NCBI GenBank assembly: GCA_037833965.1
Contig: AP031354.1
Coordinates: forward strand, 25,584,001-25,648,000
DNA: 64,000 nucleotides
Direction of reading: 5' to 3'
DNA from: Marchantia polymorpha subsp. ruderalis
Lineage: Eukaryota; Streptophyta; Marchantiopsida; Marchantiales; Marchantiaceae
A model generated the notes under the pieces. That model was not told the DNA's origin, did no database searches, and saw nothing but the letters and a program-made list of their open reading frames with translations. How positions within the stretch are numbered: the stretch's first letter is position 1; every line of letters begins with the position of its first letter. Of this stretch, positions 41,112-54,713 are shown piece after piece. The position numbers and the translations under genes are program-made.

Positions 41112-43599
41112 ATGGGTTCAAAGAAGGACGCAGTGTGGGATGAGTTTCACGAACCTTATGTCTTGGACGGATCCAAAGCGGCGAAGGCAGTTTGCAAAAA
41201 CTGCTCAGCAACTGTCGGAGCGGTAGCTGCTTGTCTTTGAAGTCATATCAATGCTTGCCTGAAGCACGCTCGCTCCATTGGGCAGCTTAACCTAGACTTC
41301 ATTGAGCCGCCCCGCAATAAGACCAAAACGGCAATATCATCCTCGGGCAATACTTCCAATGCAGAACATCACGGCGACATCACGGTCTCGTCATCCAAGT
41401 TTAGCAATGGACGTGCTCATTTTAACTAAACAAAAGAAGAGCACGAACACCTATGCAGATTGTTTGATCGTGTCGTTCATCAAACAACGATGTCGTTTAA
41501 GATCTTCGAGCATGATACATAGCAAGATTTTTTCCATGCTCTGCATCGCATCTTCCATGTTCCTTCCACATAATCGATAGGCGGCTAGCTGTTGCGTTTA
41601 GAGTACAAGAACGTTATGGCTGAAGTTGTGCAGAACCTGAAGCAGTTCGTCATGATTTGCCTGACCCTGGAGGTTATGCAGACAGTTTGTCATGATTTGC
41701 TTGACAAACAAACAAAAACTGGAGTTTGTCAAAAAAACAGAAACTCCAGTTTGGCATGATTTACTTGACCCTAGACGGCACCACACACGTTCAGGGCAAG
41801 TAGATCATAAACATGGTGGCGTGCGGGCCGATGGTTTTTTTCTTGGAACATTTCTCAATGGAGCTTCGTTGGGAGAGTGCTAAACCACAAATCCTAAACC
41901 TATGCAAATTGTTTTGTTTGCGCCGTTCATCAAACAGCGATGTCGTTTAAGGCCTTCGAGCGTAATACGTGGCAAGACTTTTTCCATGCTCTCCATCCCA
42001 CCTTCCACATAATCGATAGGCGGCTACCTGTTGCGTTTAGAGTACGAGAACGTTATGGTTGAAGTTATGCGCAACCTGAAGCAGTTCGTCATGATCTGCC
42101 TGACCCTGGAGGGCATCACAAACGTTCAGGGCAAGTAGATCATAAACATTGTGGCGTGCGGGCCGATGGCTTTTTTCTTGGAACATTTCTCAATGGAGCT
42201 TCGTCGGGAGAGTGCTGAAAACCTGTACAAAAAGCTGATCAACTACAAACGCCTCCTGCTACTTACGATTTGCAAACTTGCACTTGGCTTTGTTGACCAC
42301 GCAGTCACTTCTAATGATCGTAAAAACGATGCCGATCTACATCAGGATGACACGTTGAACGAGCATTTTGTGGGGGCGCCGATGTTCAAGTTCTACTCTA
42401 ATTCACCGTTAATCATGATCAAACTACGTCGCCTTTGTATCCAAGACATAGAGTTTTTGTGTGCATTTGGCTGCTCACCGCATGCGTTGCACAATCTGTG
42501 CATGGATTTGGTGAAAGAATTCCCGATTGTAAAGCTCGTTGTCAAGTAGTTTGTTTTTCTTTGAAAAAGCGTCAAAAAGACGCATCTCGTGCAGCAGCTA
42601 TTTGATAAAATATGCTTAGAGAAGTATGGGAGCACGCTCGTGCTTATCTTGTTTACGAAAACGTGCTAAGTAACGGTCCGAGAAGCCGCTAAGCGCCTGA
42701 ATTGGATGCGAACGACAATATGCCAGCTGCCAATCGAAATCATGTCGAACGATCTCAATGTTGATCTTCCTAATGACCTGAGGCATCTGATCTTGTCGGC
42801 AGCTTTTTGGACGGGAGTCATAGCGTGGAAGTGTTATTCGGTACTATATGCTCTTGTCTGACGTACTTGGAGGCTGACGAGTCGACATTTTCAAGCGTTT
42901 ACGCCTGCTTTCTGGCCGTTGCACATCACTTTCGCACGCTGCCGCCAGATGTAAGAGCTTAGCAGTGTAGATATCGACAAAATGTATGCGATGATTTGCC
43001 ATTGCATCAAGACGATCTTCTCACCAGCGCACACTTTGGCTTTCCGCACAAACCCTCTATTCGACGACCTACGCGATAATTTATCCAAGCTGCACAAGAA
43101 GACTTTCCTCAATTTGAACGACTTGACCATCCTGCAACAACGCAAAACGGAAATCAAGAGTATAGTCGCTGCTGACGTCATGCTTAACAAAACAATGCAG
43201 TCCGAGTTTGACCTCCACACCTTCCATATCGTAAACAATGACGACAATTTCACCGACATATTCTCTATGCTGCAACACATGTGAGCGTTGGCTGACGACT
43301 TGTTGTACTCACATCTGAAGAAGCCGCTCTTGGCCATTCACAAGATGCCGACCAAAGCCAGCGCTGTTGAGCGCAATTCGAAGTCCGCCAAACGAGTACA
43401 TTTGCGCAATCGATATCGACTTGCAGCGGGCAAGGTGGAGGCCGGCACGGTCATTGTGTTCAATGCACAACAGCTTACACGACGCGCGAGTATCAAACGC
43501 AACGGTCCATTCGTTCTATGGTTGAAGAAGCTCGGTGTTGATGTGGTCCAGATTGACGAAATGAACGATAAACAGGAGTGTGATGAAGAAGATGTTTAG
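41112..43599 (+). mobile_element. hAT transposase relic (BED finger, DUF659, dimerisation region)
   Basis: The ATG at 41112 begins MGSKKDAVWDEF, a BED zinc finger with CKNC and a SHINAC-type His/Cys pair. A TGA at 41238-41240 interrupts it just before the His/Cys pair. Later frames carry a DUF659-like core: MAFFLEHFSMELRRESAENL, then IMIKLRRLCIQDIEFLCAFG and CSPHALHNLCMDLVKEFP (42151-42549), then QLFDKICLEKYGSTLVLILF. The C-terminal region (43288-43599) has ASAVERNSKSAKRVHLRNRY, like the hAT dimerisation domain. Several stops and frameshifts make it non-functional. Part of the core is duplicated. Terminal repeats and target duplication were not found. Confidence 0.75.
41449..42217 (+). repeat. 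Internal direct duplication in the hAT relic
   Basis: A segment at 41449-41881 is repeated at 41898-42217 with scattered substitutions. Shared stretches include cacataatcgataggcggct, gttgcgtttagagtac and cgttcagggcaagtagatca. The first copy carries about 110 extra bases, including an 11-bp inverted repeat (aactggagttt/aaactccagtt) at about 41718-41752. Both copies share an in-frame TAG in 'caagtag', so the stop predates the duplication. Confidence 0.85.
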
Positions 43600-45120
43600 A
43601 AGAAAGACTTGGACTACCATCATCGATGACCAAATGTTGTTTGATATCGACGAGATTTTGGACCAAGGTCTCCTGATGCTCCCCCAGCAGTAAATTCAGC
43701 TCAAGTTTGTTCATTGTATTAAAAAAATGTATTATATATGTATTATATGTATTATACAACCCACAAATCGAATGTCATAAAACACAGTTTTATAGTTACA
43801 CCTTGCATGTAATGTCCAATTTGTGATAATTCTCTAGCAAAATGCAAGAGAGCACGCTGTATGGGAGAAAAGAATTGTTGAAGAAAGCTCCAGGCCTATA
43901 GCTGCTAGCAACAAAAATCCATCACACCAATACGGCGATTCCATAAGGTGAATATAGTCCAAAATTTTATACCAAAAAAATGCTCTTTACTTGAAGAAAA
44001 CTACAAATAAAGACATCGAAAAATTTTGATCTCTTTCATTGATGTTTCACCTTGTAAACTTCAAAACAACATAACTTTCTCTCTCAATGATTTTTAGATT
44101 CACATATAGGTTATCATTCAATACACATTCATAAAAAATTTGAATGATAAAACAAAATAGGGAAAAAAAATAATTCATTCTGTAGAAATTTGTCCGAAAG
44201 CAAACTTTTGATTTTTTTTTCCCCTTAACTTCCAACACTCATAACTTTTTATGTACATACAATCTAGACTTGAAACAAAAAGCTTAACATACATCATCTT
44301 TTGTTCTACAATCAATAAAACTTTTTGGAATACTTTGAAAAAAAAAATTTCTATTACTAAGACCATTTTTCTATCAAATATTGTTTGGGGAAATAGAGCA
44401 ATTTCCCTACTAACTACTTTTGTCTTCTCTATCAAATCTCGCAACATTCAATGTCAAGTCACTTAGAAAAACAAAGAAATATCAAAACACATACAAAACC
44501 TAAAAGACACGTGAAAAACCTTGAGCCGTCAACTTGTGAAAACGCAAAGTTGGGACTGAGTGGAATGAGCCGCCCATTTTTTAGCACATAGCTTTACAAG
44601 AAAAATTTCAAAAGTAAAATGTAGTACGTGAGTTGTATAATTGTTGTACAACTTGGAAGTACATAGTACACTCAACTCACGTAGTATAAGTTTGTAGTAC
44701 AACTTGAAAGTATGTAGTATACTCACCTCTAATACAACACATAGTACAAGTTTGTAATACAACTTGGAAGTACGTACTACACTCAACTCTAGTTACAGTA
44801 AAGACACATAGTACCCACACTATTTATGGTTTTTTTCCCTAATTTATACTCACACAAAACACTAACTACATTGTAATTTCAAACTCCACGACATCATAAT
44901 TGCGGAAATGCAACTTGAGCCTGTGTTTTGCAATATTTTTTAGCAAAATTTTAGTCGAAGGATTGAAACAAACATACAAGAAGTACAAATGATCAGTCCA
45001 TCACTAGTTTTACAACATGAGTGTCAACGCATTTTCTCATCAACAATGGACATTCCCTGTAAGCACACATTCCATGGTCATAAGCTAACTTTGTAGGTGG
45101 ACGAGTTTGATGAGCATTGG
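43600..45120. other. AT-rich intergenic stretch
   Basis: No gene seen. There is a tattata-type microsatellite at about 43728-43756 and a degenerate tandem array at about 44634-44815 (listed separately). Confidence 0.45.
44634..44815. repeat. Degenerate tandem repeat, about 50-65-bp unit, three copies
   Basis: Three copies of a unit containing 'gta(t/c)aa(t/g)ttgt(t/a)gtacaactt', 'aagta(c/t)gta' and 'actcaactc' occur in direct orientation with substitutions and variable spacing. Judged by eye. Confidence 0.55.
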
Positions 45121-45123
45121 TGA

Positions 45124-45480
45124 TTGATACAGCATACGCATGTTCCACAATTTGAGCCAGCGGCGACTGTGGATGCTTCGCTGCGGACAATAGTTGATGA
45201 ATATGCCCACGCAACTCCACACCACCAAAGCGTGTTGCTTGATCATGTCAAAGCAATACATGCGGTTGAGATACAAAAGCTTGAGAGCACACCAATGCAC
45301 GGCCAACTTACCGGTTCAACATGCAGACTGCCTTCCGTGTTTGAGCACGTTGAGGTTCGACAACAACAACAATAGCGTCGTGGTCGCTGCGAGCAATTGG
45401 GACATAATGTTAGATCATGCAATACAGAACTACATGAGATTCAAGTTCCTGCTTGTGCTCGTAATGCCGCTGTTTCTATT
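45124..45480 (+). mobile_element. Trace of MULE-like transposase C-terminus with broken zinc knuckle
   Basis: The plus frame reads ...GSTCRLPSVFEHVEVRQQQ, then a TAG, then RRGRCEQLGHNVRSCNTELH. The latter matches the CxxCxxxGHNxRxC knuckle that ends many plant MuDR-type transposases, except that the first Cys is Arg (one base change). Upstream the frame is helical and unrecognised. The family assignment rests on this motif and its Lys/Arg/Pro-rich lead-in, so it is tentative. Confidence 0.4.
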
Positions 45481-45599
45481 CCCATAACTTTTCCACCAAC
45501 TCAAGAAGAAGTTCATATTTTGGACGTAGCATCTATCCACACATTTTCTTTTAGATTACTCATCACAAAACTCTCTTGTGTAGAGTAAAGTAGGGTTAG

Positions 45600-48500
45600 G
45601 GATAATTAGACTAAATTGAGATATAACTAGCCACTCCCAAAATATACATCCTTTTAACGTAAAGTATCACAATATATAACCTATCATACACCAACATAAC
45701 TCTACCGGTAGATTTTAGTAGATCGAAACCCACTTTATGATTTAAAGAATCCTCGTTACTCCGCTTGTCACATTCCACCACAACTATATATTCCAAGTGT
45801 CAAGTTCGAAAACTGAATCTTCACCAACCCTAATTGAAACTTTTCCCCATGAGCTCTAGGAGATCTAGAGGTGTAGTGAGAACGCTAAGCTCACAATCCA
45901 CTATAACCACTATGTCTGATAATGCACATGAGCATCTATCCACTAATGTTACTACTACATAAAAACTGTTCTTGATGAAAACTGTTTTATTCGTGACAGA
46001 CAACAACAATTCTTCCCACCCGAGAAACTATTTAGACTTCAATTTGATTCCTGTTCTTTAAAGATATGGAGTCTACACTCCGCGGATGCAAATTGGGACC
46101 TTTCTGATTATCACTCGTCTCATTTCCTCCCGTCTCAAGCAAAAGAACCCCATCGCTCTCCGGTCAAATTATTCTGAGCGTGAGCGAGGAGAAAGCCTAA
46201 TGCTACATATAAAGGCCTCATGATGCACTCACTCCCTTCTAGACTGGAATATCGCCATTACTCTCAGCCTAAAGTTCTTTCTCTTTGACAATTAGGATAA
46301 TTTAACAGTTATGATTATCAGTGTTAGAGTAGTCTTTACACGCTCCAATTGAAGAAGAAAACTGCACGATATAACTATATTTAAGAACTAACAGCGATAC
46401 CATATAATATTACTCACTCAAATGTCAGTTGTATAATGCTTCTTAACTCTGCTTTCAATAACTCTTGTTAGAAAAGAAACCCTTTTGTTATATGCGAATG
46501 CATGCGACTCCACCATTCTAAATACAAAAGTTCAAACTAAACTAATCAAAGACAAGTTATCTCCTTAACCTTATTTATCCACCGACCTTAGAAGCAAGTA
46601 AATGGTCAGTCTCAAGGTCAGCTTATTCCATGGCAGCCAGCAAGCTCACATTATCAATATGAAGCTCGTGTAATCTCTGTTTTCCCGGTTGAATTTAGCG
46701 TGTAGGTCTCACCTGCTTGAGCGACAGATTTAGGTCCAAGCTGAAGCTTGACTATCGACGACCTGAAAGACTATCGTTCAAGCCCCACGAAGAGATCTGA
46801 CATCAAGTTGAAAATGTTTTCGCAGACCAATGCTCTGAAGTGCTAAAACCATGTTTCCGAAAACACGGAGGCGAAACTTGCCGTGACATCACTGCCATGT
46901 TCATTGCAACTAAGACACACGTACTAGTACCTCTATTCCGATGATGATCTGTGTCGCCTTCCAGTATGTTCATGCATGCTTGAAAGGACGTGGATTGTGG
47001 TCGACATGTCGTACATGTTTTGACATAAACACTTGTCCAGATGAGCTGTCGAGCCTTCTAGAATATAAACTGCGAGAAGGTCAGATAGAGTCAAAGTCAG
47101 ACAGATTTATCCATTACAAGAAGGAAGCATGCGTATCCCATAAACATAGGAGAGACTCTACAAAACCTACCAATGCACATCAACAAACCTGACACTGTCA
47201 ACGTAGAGGAAACGTTATAATCTCAGAACCAAGCTGAACTATTGCATGGCATGACAGTAGAAAATCATCTCGCGCCAAGTACATATACCAATACATATAC
47301 CGCATCGAACCATCTGTGTGGAGAATACAGGTTCGACAGGAAATTATTGTACGTACTGTTGTGCACGAAGATTGGTGAGCTACTCTTCGTCCTTGACATG
47401 CATGATGCACTTTTCTCAAAAATCTATTCTCGATTGATGATGGTGATATTGAGAGTTCTCCAAAGCCATGAGACATGAGCCAAAGACTATGCCTGCATGA
47501 GCATCAGGTGTTTGTTCATACTGCGCGAAGGAGGTGGCATTGTGCAAGAGCCTGGCAAGGCAACGCAGTCAGGTATGCCTCTGGACATACATGCAGACAA
47601 TTTTGTACAATCGTTTCCTATCTCTCAGATATCACATCGAACTTCTCGGCATGTGAATGTTGTCAAAGAATGGCTTTGTAACAAGCTTTGAGATTGAAAT
47701 CTAGTGCCCTACGCTCTTCGTCTTTCTTTCTGCTGTACATACAATGCCCTCAGGCAAAATTCTTGTCTTTCGTCTGAGCTGACATCCTCTCTTCTGCAAC
47801 GTCACCAAGATTTATTATCAGAGATTGTAGAAGCTGCCTGGTGCTCCACAATTTACTGCAGAGGCATTGTGAATTCAGAAAGCACCTGCAATTTTCTTCT
47901 AAGGGCAAAGGCGACAACATCCGTAGACATTTAAACGATTTTCCTATTGACATGTTATGAACGAGGACAAGTACCTATCACATGTCAAATAGACCTCTCG
48001 TCTCATGATCTTAAGCGATGCCGATTCATGATGAATAAACTTTCTTGTCACAGGCCCTCCCAGCATGTGGTAGAGCTAGAGTCTCTCTCCTAGACCCTAG
48101 GTCCAAGGCCACAGAGAGTCGGTGAACTCACAACTTGTTGCACGTAATGGAGCTGGTTGAGATGATTGAGAATTAAGGATTTACACGGAGAAGTTCATCG
48201 AAGTTTCGAGATGAAAGAGTATTGTATCATTTTTACATTTCGATTATGATATGACTACAGTACACAGTCGAAATGTGGTCCGCTCATGATCTCTGTGACA
48301 TTGATGATGTTCCCACATCTTATGCATCATTGACAACAAAGATGCTTTTTGACTGACAACAGACTGTTATGAATAACAGCGTAACTTTTAGTTAAATAAT
48401 GGAATATCTCTTTCAGATCGAACGTGGGCAAAAGTCTTCGGTTCATCTATGAACGTTCGACATCCGGATAATCGTTGGCTCTCAAATTTCCATTCATCTT

Positions 48501-51468
48501 CGCTACTGATGAAAAGCTGATCTCAAGATTGGGTTGCTCTCTTATAGACCTCTTTTTTCTCTACGGTATTTAAAGTCAGCACCGGACATGAAATTAGCGA
48601 CACCTTCCATTCTGGGAGGTTGCGTAAACGTCGGTAGAAGGTGTTGAAAACAAATGTACTGATATGTTGAAACCTAATATTGTAGAGCCAAAAAAGCAAC
48701 AAACCTTTATGATAGACGGGGCCATTACACATATAAGATGAAGACGTATCTTGAGAGGTATGAAATACCCCACAACATATCATAAGTACAAAAGGATATG
48801 AAATAAAAGAGTAGCTTCACCCGGAGCCAAGTTAGAGTTTAGATAATCGACCTGTTTCCATTGAGTGGCTCTATGAATATGATCACTCCCTCACCCCAAA
48901 ACAAAGATCTCTAAAAAATACTCATACTCATCGTTGTGTTAAGAATGCAGCCTTTGCAATCGACGGTGATACCAAAACGGACCATGCTCTTGAACAGAGT
49001 GTATGCCACAGAGTTGAGCATACGACATGCACATGCCCAGAACCTGCCAAACTAAATGAGATTGTCCAGTTCAGGGATCCAAGCTTCCAACTCGCCTAAA
49101 ATTGCAAACAGATTCTGGGAGTTTGGAGCCTTTTAAAGGCGAAATAACCCGGCTGGCATGGAACATTGGAGCGAATTCAAGAGTTGTCTCTGGCATGGTG
49201 TCGACTCGATCGAGCAGAAAGACGTCGAACGAGACTGAAAGCGCACCCGAGAGAAGATGCAGGCTCGTGCAGGCCCGGGAGGCCAAAGAGCACACGGTTC
49301 GAAAGTTTGAAAGAATACGTGAGGACTCGAAGAATCAGTTTCACTACGAGCAGCTCCTTTTCCATCGCTGCCCACGCGCCTCAATGTAACTGCCAGTGGT
49401 ACGGATTTCATCCGAGGCTTGTTTTTTCACTCCTGCCCAGTTCCCGCTCGCGAGCGCTTGTTGTTTGTATTTGTGACTCGGTGTCAATGGACAGGGGACG
49501 GGTAACGGGTGAAAGGCGACGGCCGACTGATGCGGTATAAACGCACTTCAGGCCTTGCGTTTTCGAAATATCATCTTCTGAAAAGGAGCCCAAGTTATGT
49601 AGCAAATTTGCGGGAGTACCCCGTCGAGTCCTATGGAGATGGAAATGGGGAATGGTTAGCCCCGTTACATTTTTATATATATCCCTAATACGTCGGGATT
49701 ATTTATTGCGATGAGTGCAAAAGTCGCATTTTCATGTTACGAAGATGTCAAAGAAAATATTTTTTTCATTCAAAAGTGAAACATTATTCATGAAGTTAAT
49801 TTTGTTAGTAAAGTCATTTGATATGGATTGTATGTTGCAAAATAGTGGGCATCATTGTAGCGAATATGTGATAAATGAGGATAATTAAAGCATATCGATA
49901 ATATTTTTTTGGATCCATGATCATTGACACCCAACACGCGTTGTACAAACCACCATATTTATCTTCAAGCTATGTTTCATTGATTAGTCTTCAAAATATG
50001 TAAAGAGGAGGATTACGAAGAAATAAAAATCTTGACTAAGAAAATTGAATTGTTTAGAATCAATTAACTGAATTGGGCTCTAGCTTCTAAAAGATTTCTT
50101 CCCCACTCGAACCTACAAAACTAGGATGAAGTTACATCAGTTGGGACATTTTTTTTATCTAAACATGGCACTTGCAGAGGTTGCGGACGTTGAGCTTTCA
50201 TCAGTAATTTAGCTCTTTGCATATGAGAACTATTGCAATTACAAAAGATTTCCAATTAGGACAGTTAGCAGTGACAACGGTATAAGTGGTTGAGTTTCAT
50301 ACATCGAAAAAATCTGCAATGCTACATTTATCCTGTTCTTTTGACCGGCAGCAACTCTCAGGGTTTGACTTTTAAGGGTTGTAAGTAATACTTCAATGTT
50401 CCAGGTTGCAGATTATCGGAGGCCTAAGGTGTTGATTTGATAATGTCTGCACAAAGATGTTGGTTCGCAGTAAGTAAGCAGAATCTTTGTGTTGATGTTC
50501 AACATTTAAATCAAAAGCTCCCCGTTGTTACGTTGCACAACTTATGATGACCGCCTACGTGTACATATATGAAATGTGCCCACGCGGAATCATCTGTGAC
50601 AGTCATACACTCCTAAATCAGATAGTGCGTCAGGTGGAGAATGTAGAATTTTAACCAGTACGTTCATTTTTAAGGAATCAAGACGTCCGTAGCTGAGCTT
50701 CATTATACAAGTATGTCCGATCACAGAGGTGCGTGGGCTCATGAGGCACGCGGAGGTTTGCATTTAACGGAAGTGTGATGCCGACAACAGCAGATAGTAA
50801 TGTTGCCTGCACTGCTGTGGATATAGGAGCCGTGTTGAAAAATATATGTTGGTGTAGAGTTGGCAGCACCAGATGAATTGTGTCCAGGAACAATGATTGC
50901 ACGAGTCCACGATGTCATCGACATCGACGACTCTGGTTGAATTGTGAAATCCACGAAGAGAAGCCACTGAAGATTATTCCGAGCATCGCTGTCACCAAGC
51001 AGGCTGATCTCGAAATTAAGCTGTGCAGGAGGTCAATCCAAGCATCCATGACAACAATTCATCCCGTCACGTAATACAAAAGATCCAGATGAAGTGTTGA
51101 TGATAAAATATGTCTTCCAATGACGTTTGATTGACGAAAGTACACCTGCACAATTCTTCATTAAATGGACATGGAAGGATGAAAAATCTAAGGGGTCTTC
51201 CATAAACACTGAACTAAGTAAACTACATGGCAAGGTGAGTTACTCTCTCAGGTACATCATAATATAAACAGAGGGTTGTACGCCCTGGGTTTTGTAGAGA
51301 ACCACATTGTATCCCTACTTACTCACAAGTAGCAGCTCAAGAAAGATGTAGAGTGCTTGTTTAATCGGGGTAGAACTGTGGTTCAGAAGCTTGCAGTTTC
51401 CCGAATGCTGAGAGAGGGTGATTGGTGCAAGGAGGAAAAGTGAGCCTCAAAACCTTGAATCAAGAACC
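45600..51468. other. Intergenic, no gene recognised
   Basis: Mostly unremarkable sequence with frames under 100 codons. A GC-rich block at about 49100-49550 carries overlapping frames on both strands with no motif. 49650-50100 is AT-rich. The right end adjoins the 3' end of the SSL gene. No RNA gene was found. Confidence 0.45.
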
Positions 51469-54400
51469 TCAAGGGGCGGAGATGACCGCCACGTGGTCCA
51501 GAAGCACAGATCCAAACCAGAGTTTACCATCATGTTCTTCCACTTCGCTGATCAATCTAACGGTCTCACCCTTCAAATCCTCTACCACTTGCAAGAGCTT
51601 ACCCTCGGGACTGTACTTGAGAGCAGTGGCATGAGGTTTGCCACTGAACATACCATAGAGAAATTTCATGCTGATGGGAAGCTTCAACAAGGCTTGCTTG
51701 ACCTTAGGGTAACTGTTCATGAACCTATCAAAGCTGATCCTCCTGCAGTGGAGTGCCACCCAGAAATCACCATCCTTGTTGGTACGAACGTTGTCTGGAT
51801 ATCCAGGAAGCCACACGAAATCTTCGACAGTACCTGCTTTCGGTCCCTTCACCCAATAGCGGAGCAACCTGCAAGATGTTTTGAGTCCGGAAATTATATG
51901 TTAGCTACTGCAGAATAAGCGCATGCCATTCTGCCTTCAAAACATCAGGTCTGCTTTGTTACTTTTGGAACTTGAAAACTTAATCTTGACTAACTCAATG
52001 TATCATTCCACAAAACCATCTTCGAAACCTAATCCTCTATCGCTAGATGAGCTGTTGAATCGCCGCTGGTATATGACAAGGTAGAATTCAGCTTAAAAAG
52101 CACAAAAGACCAGCGCTTGGTAACTACTTTTGGGGAAAACAGCTGATGACTTTCCCAGATCCTTCTCAATTTCTTCCTTTCATCGCCAACTCTTCTCATC
52201 ACACAAGTCTCTGGAACGTCCTTCAAGCTAAATCGACACGACTGGAACTTTTGTTGAATTTTAAAGGAGGGAAAAGTGAATTTTAAAGGGAGAAGCATCA
52301 TCGAGGTATTGCTGTAACTGTCTGAAGATCTCACCTTCCAAGTCGGGTCTCGGCGATGATTATAAATGATTTATCCTTGCTGAAGGTGACACCGTTAGGG
52401 AATCTAAGTTTCTTCACAAGTACCGTGGTCTCCTTCGTTTTAGGGTCATACTTCAAAAATCGTCCTGTCTCCTCTGCTTCCAATATTGAGTGGAAAAATT
52501 TACTGCAAACCCCAACCCCCGGATGTAAAAGTCTCAGCCTCAAGAATGTCATGCCTCAACAATAGACTTTACATTTCTCCCTTGCCCTCCATACACGATG
52601 CCTTTCTTGAAAAATCGAAACAATTCTACATATTCACCAAGTTTCTTCCCGTGTCCAGAACATCAGGTGGACAAAACACAACGGAGACATCAAATCACTT
52701 AAATGAGATGCATTGTGAATTTTCACCTGCGAGGGTACTTGGAACTGCTGTCTGTGAAGTAAACGGTTCCATCGTCGTCAATGTCCAAGTCGTTGGCAAA
52801 TATGATCTTCTGACCTTCAGCCTCGCTTACTAAAACTTCTGCTAAACCTCCTTCGGCCCCAACCTTTAAGAGCCCGAAGTAGGCATCACATATGTAAAGA
52901 TCACCATCCTTGTTGAAACGTATACCGAGTGGCCGCCCACACAAATGCTCATATTTTAGATTGGCAGCAAGTGGCGTCGTCGGATTGCAGACCTCCGTCC
53001 TAGTTTTACAAACCGAACGTTAAGGATCAGACGAGTATATAGCTTGAGGGAATTCCGGCAGCCTTCAGGCACTATCTCAAATTCGAAACTTATGCCGAGA
53101 AAGTAGGAAATGCAGCCTGAATGTAAGATGGAAGGTAGTCAACTGAGCCATACACTGTCTAATTTTGATAGCACAAATGCAAGCAGCTTGATTGGAATTC
53201 GTTCCTGGCGCGGGATTTGACGAAAGCGATGAAACACATGGACAGTGGATCTAAATGCAAATGTTCAAGCCGTACAACGTGAGCAGTCAAACTTTGTCTC
53301 CGAAAACAATACGGGCATATGAGAAGTGGGCTTTCAACATCAACACAAGTCTGCTGCAAGGTATTCCAATCAATGACACATCCGTCGATGCTGTCAGCAT
53401 AAGATTCAAAGCCAGAGGTCAGAACTTCGCTACATGCAAAAGACAAAAGGAAACTTCACATTTAGTTATATGGATGCAGTCGTACAAAGCTTCGAGCTCA
53501 GATTCACATCTGGAAAGAATACATCAATCCCAGCATAAACTACGGAAAAAAGAATCAAATCAGATTCTCTTCCTATCGATGCCTTCCAAGGAGTCAGCGT
53601 CGTCAAAGGAACACAGACTGATCCTACCACTCCGACAAAGAGGAAGGCCACTCGGAGCCAGGTAAAAGGAAGCACTGACATTCCGGAACAAAGACGTTCC
53701 GTCAATAGTGTTGGTGTCCAAAATCGCACCGTAACCAAGCAGCAGAAGATTGCAAACAAAGTACATGGTCCTATCAGCTCATGGAATGAAGAATGCACAG
53801 AGCCATCCCAAAAGAGAGGAGTGCACAGATGTAGAAAAGGCAAACAAATGCAGGACATTTCAACGAAATGATGCACGACAAAAGAGTACAATCTGTAACC
53901 ACGGCCCTTATGGGTGACTGATAAAGCCCGGAAATACAAACACAGACCCACGCATAAAAACCGCTATGGTTGTATTAATTTCACTGACTGCCTCATACTG
54001 TATGTCCTGTAAGTCTCTCAGTATCAGCATCCACCCGAGGAAACGAGGCTGGAAGGGACGGCTTACTGTGGATTGTCTGCTCGACTAGTACAACACTGAA
54101 AGAAAGTGCAAATCTTTGGGTTCAAACAACGCATACACAAGGATGGCTTTCATCGAACAGATATACACAACCGAGCTCGGTGCAAGCTTAATTTCGGAGG
54201 TGGCATGTCTGGTGCATGACTCGCGGCCCAGAATTGCATGCACGCTGCATAAGAATGCAAATGCAGACGGGAGCAAACCTGTTGGCAATGACGGTGGCGA
54301 ACTCGACCCATCCCTTCTCGGAACCTTCCCATCTGACCACACGGCCGTCGCCAACGCCGGTGTAAGGCCCTCTGCCCTGAGAATCAAACAACACACTCTC

Positions 54401-54628
54401 GGGGCCAAAAATTTGCCCACCATAGACAATTTCCGCGTTCTTCAGGGTGTTCTTCTCATCGCGAGGAATTTGGGCCAACAGCTGCAACGTCGGCTGAGGG
54501 ACGGAGAGCACTTTGAAGTCCTTCTCGAAAGCGATTGGGCTCAGCTGCAGTGGATCGAGCGCCAGGAAAACTGCCCCTGCCAGAATCAACACGGCCACGA
54601 CGGGCGACAAAAGCCCAGCGCTCGCCAT
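51469..54628 (-). CDS. Strictosidine synthase-like (SSL/APMAP-like) beta-propeller protein
   Basis: Four exons in reading order: 54628-54279, 52999-52727, 52502-52335, 51868-51469, with consistent phases; 1191 nt, 396 residues. A hydrophobic segment (about 6-25, LLSPVVAVLILAGAVFLALD) is a signal anchor. Then a six-bladed propeller: GGQIFGPESVLFDSQGRGPY, CGRPLGIRFNKDGDLYICDA, NDLDIDDDGTVYFTDSSSKY, TGRFLKYDPKTKE, LRFPNGVTFSKD, LPGYPDNVRTNKDGDFWVAL and EVEEHDGKLWFGSVLLDHVA. True strictosidine synthase has a catalytic Glu just after the 'FWV' strand; here it reads FWVALHCRR (299-307) with no Glu, so alkaloid synthesis is unlikely. Plant SSLs and animal APMAP are membrane-anchored hydrolase-like proteins of uncertain substrate. 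Intron 1 is long (1279 bp). The leader is GA-rich. Confidence 0.94.
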
Positions 54629-54713
54629 ACTTCCTCTCCTCTCGCTCCCTCCCTCCCTCTTCCACTCTCCCTATTTCTCTCAATCCCCCTCCCTGCCTCC
54701 CTCGATTCACAAC
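54629..54713 (-). promoter_or_regulatory. GA-rich leader immediately upstream of the SSL start codon
   Basis: The plus strand is CT-rich (ctccctccctccctcttcc and similar), so the transcript-sense strand is a purine-rich GAGGGAG tract just before the ATG. GA tracts in plant leaders can bind BPC/GAGA factors. The DDX41 gene has a similar tract before its ATG. Confidence 0.35.
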
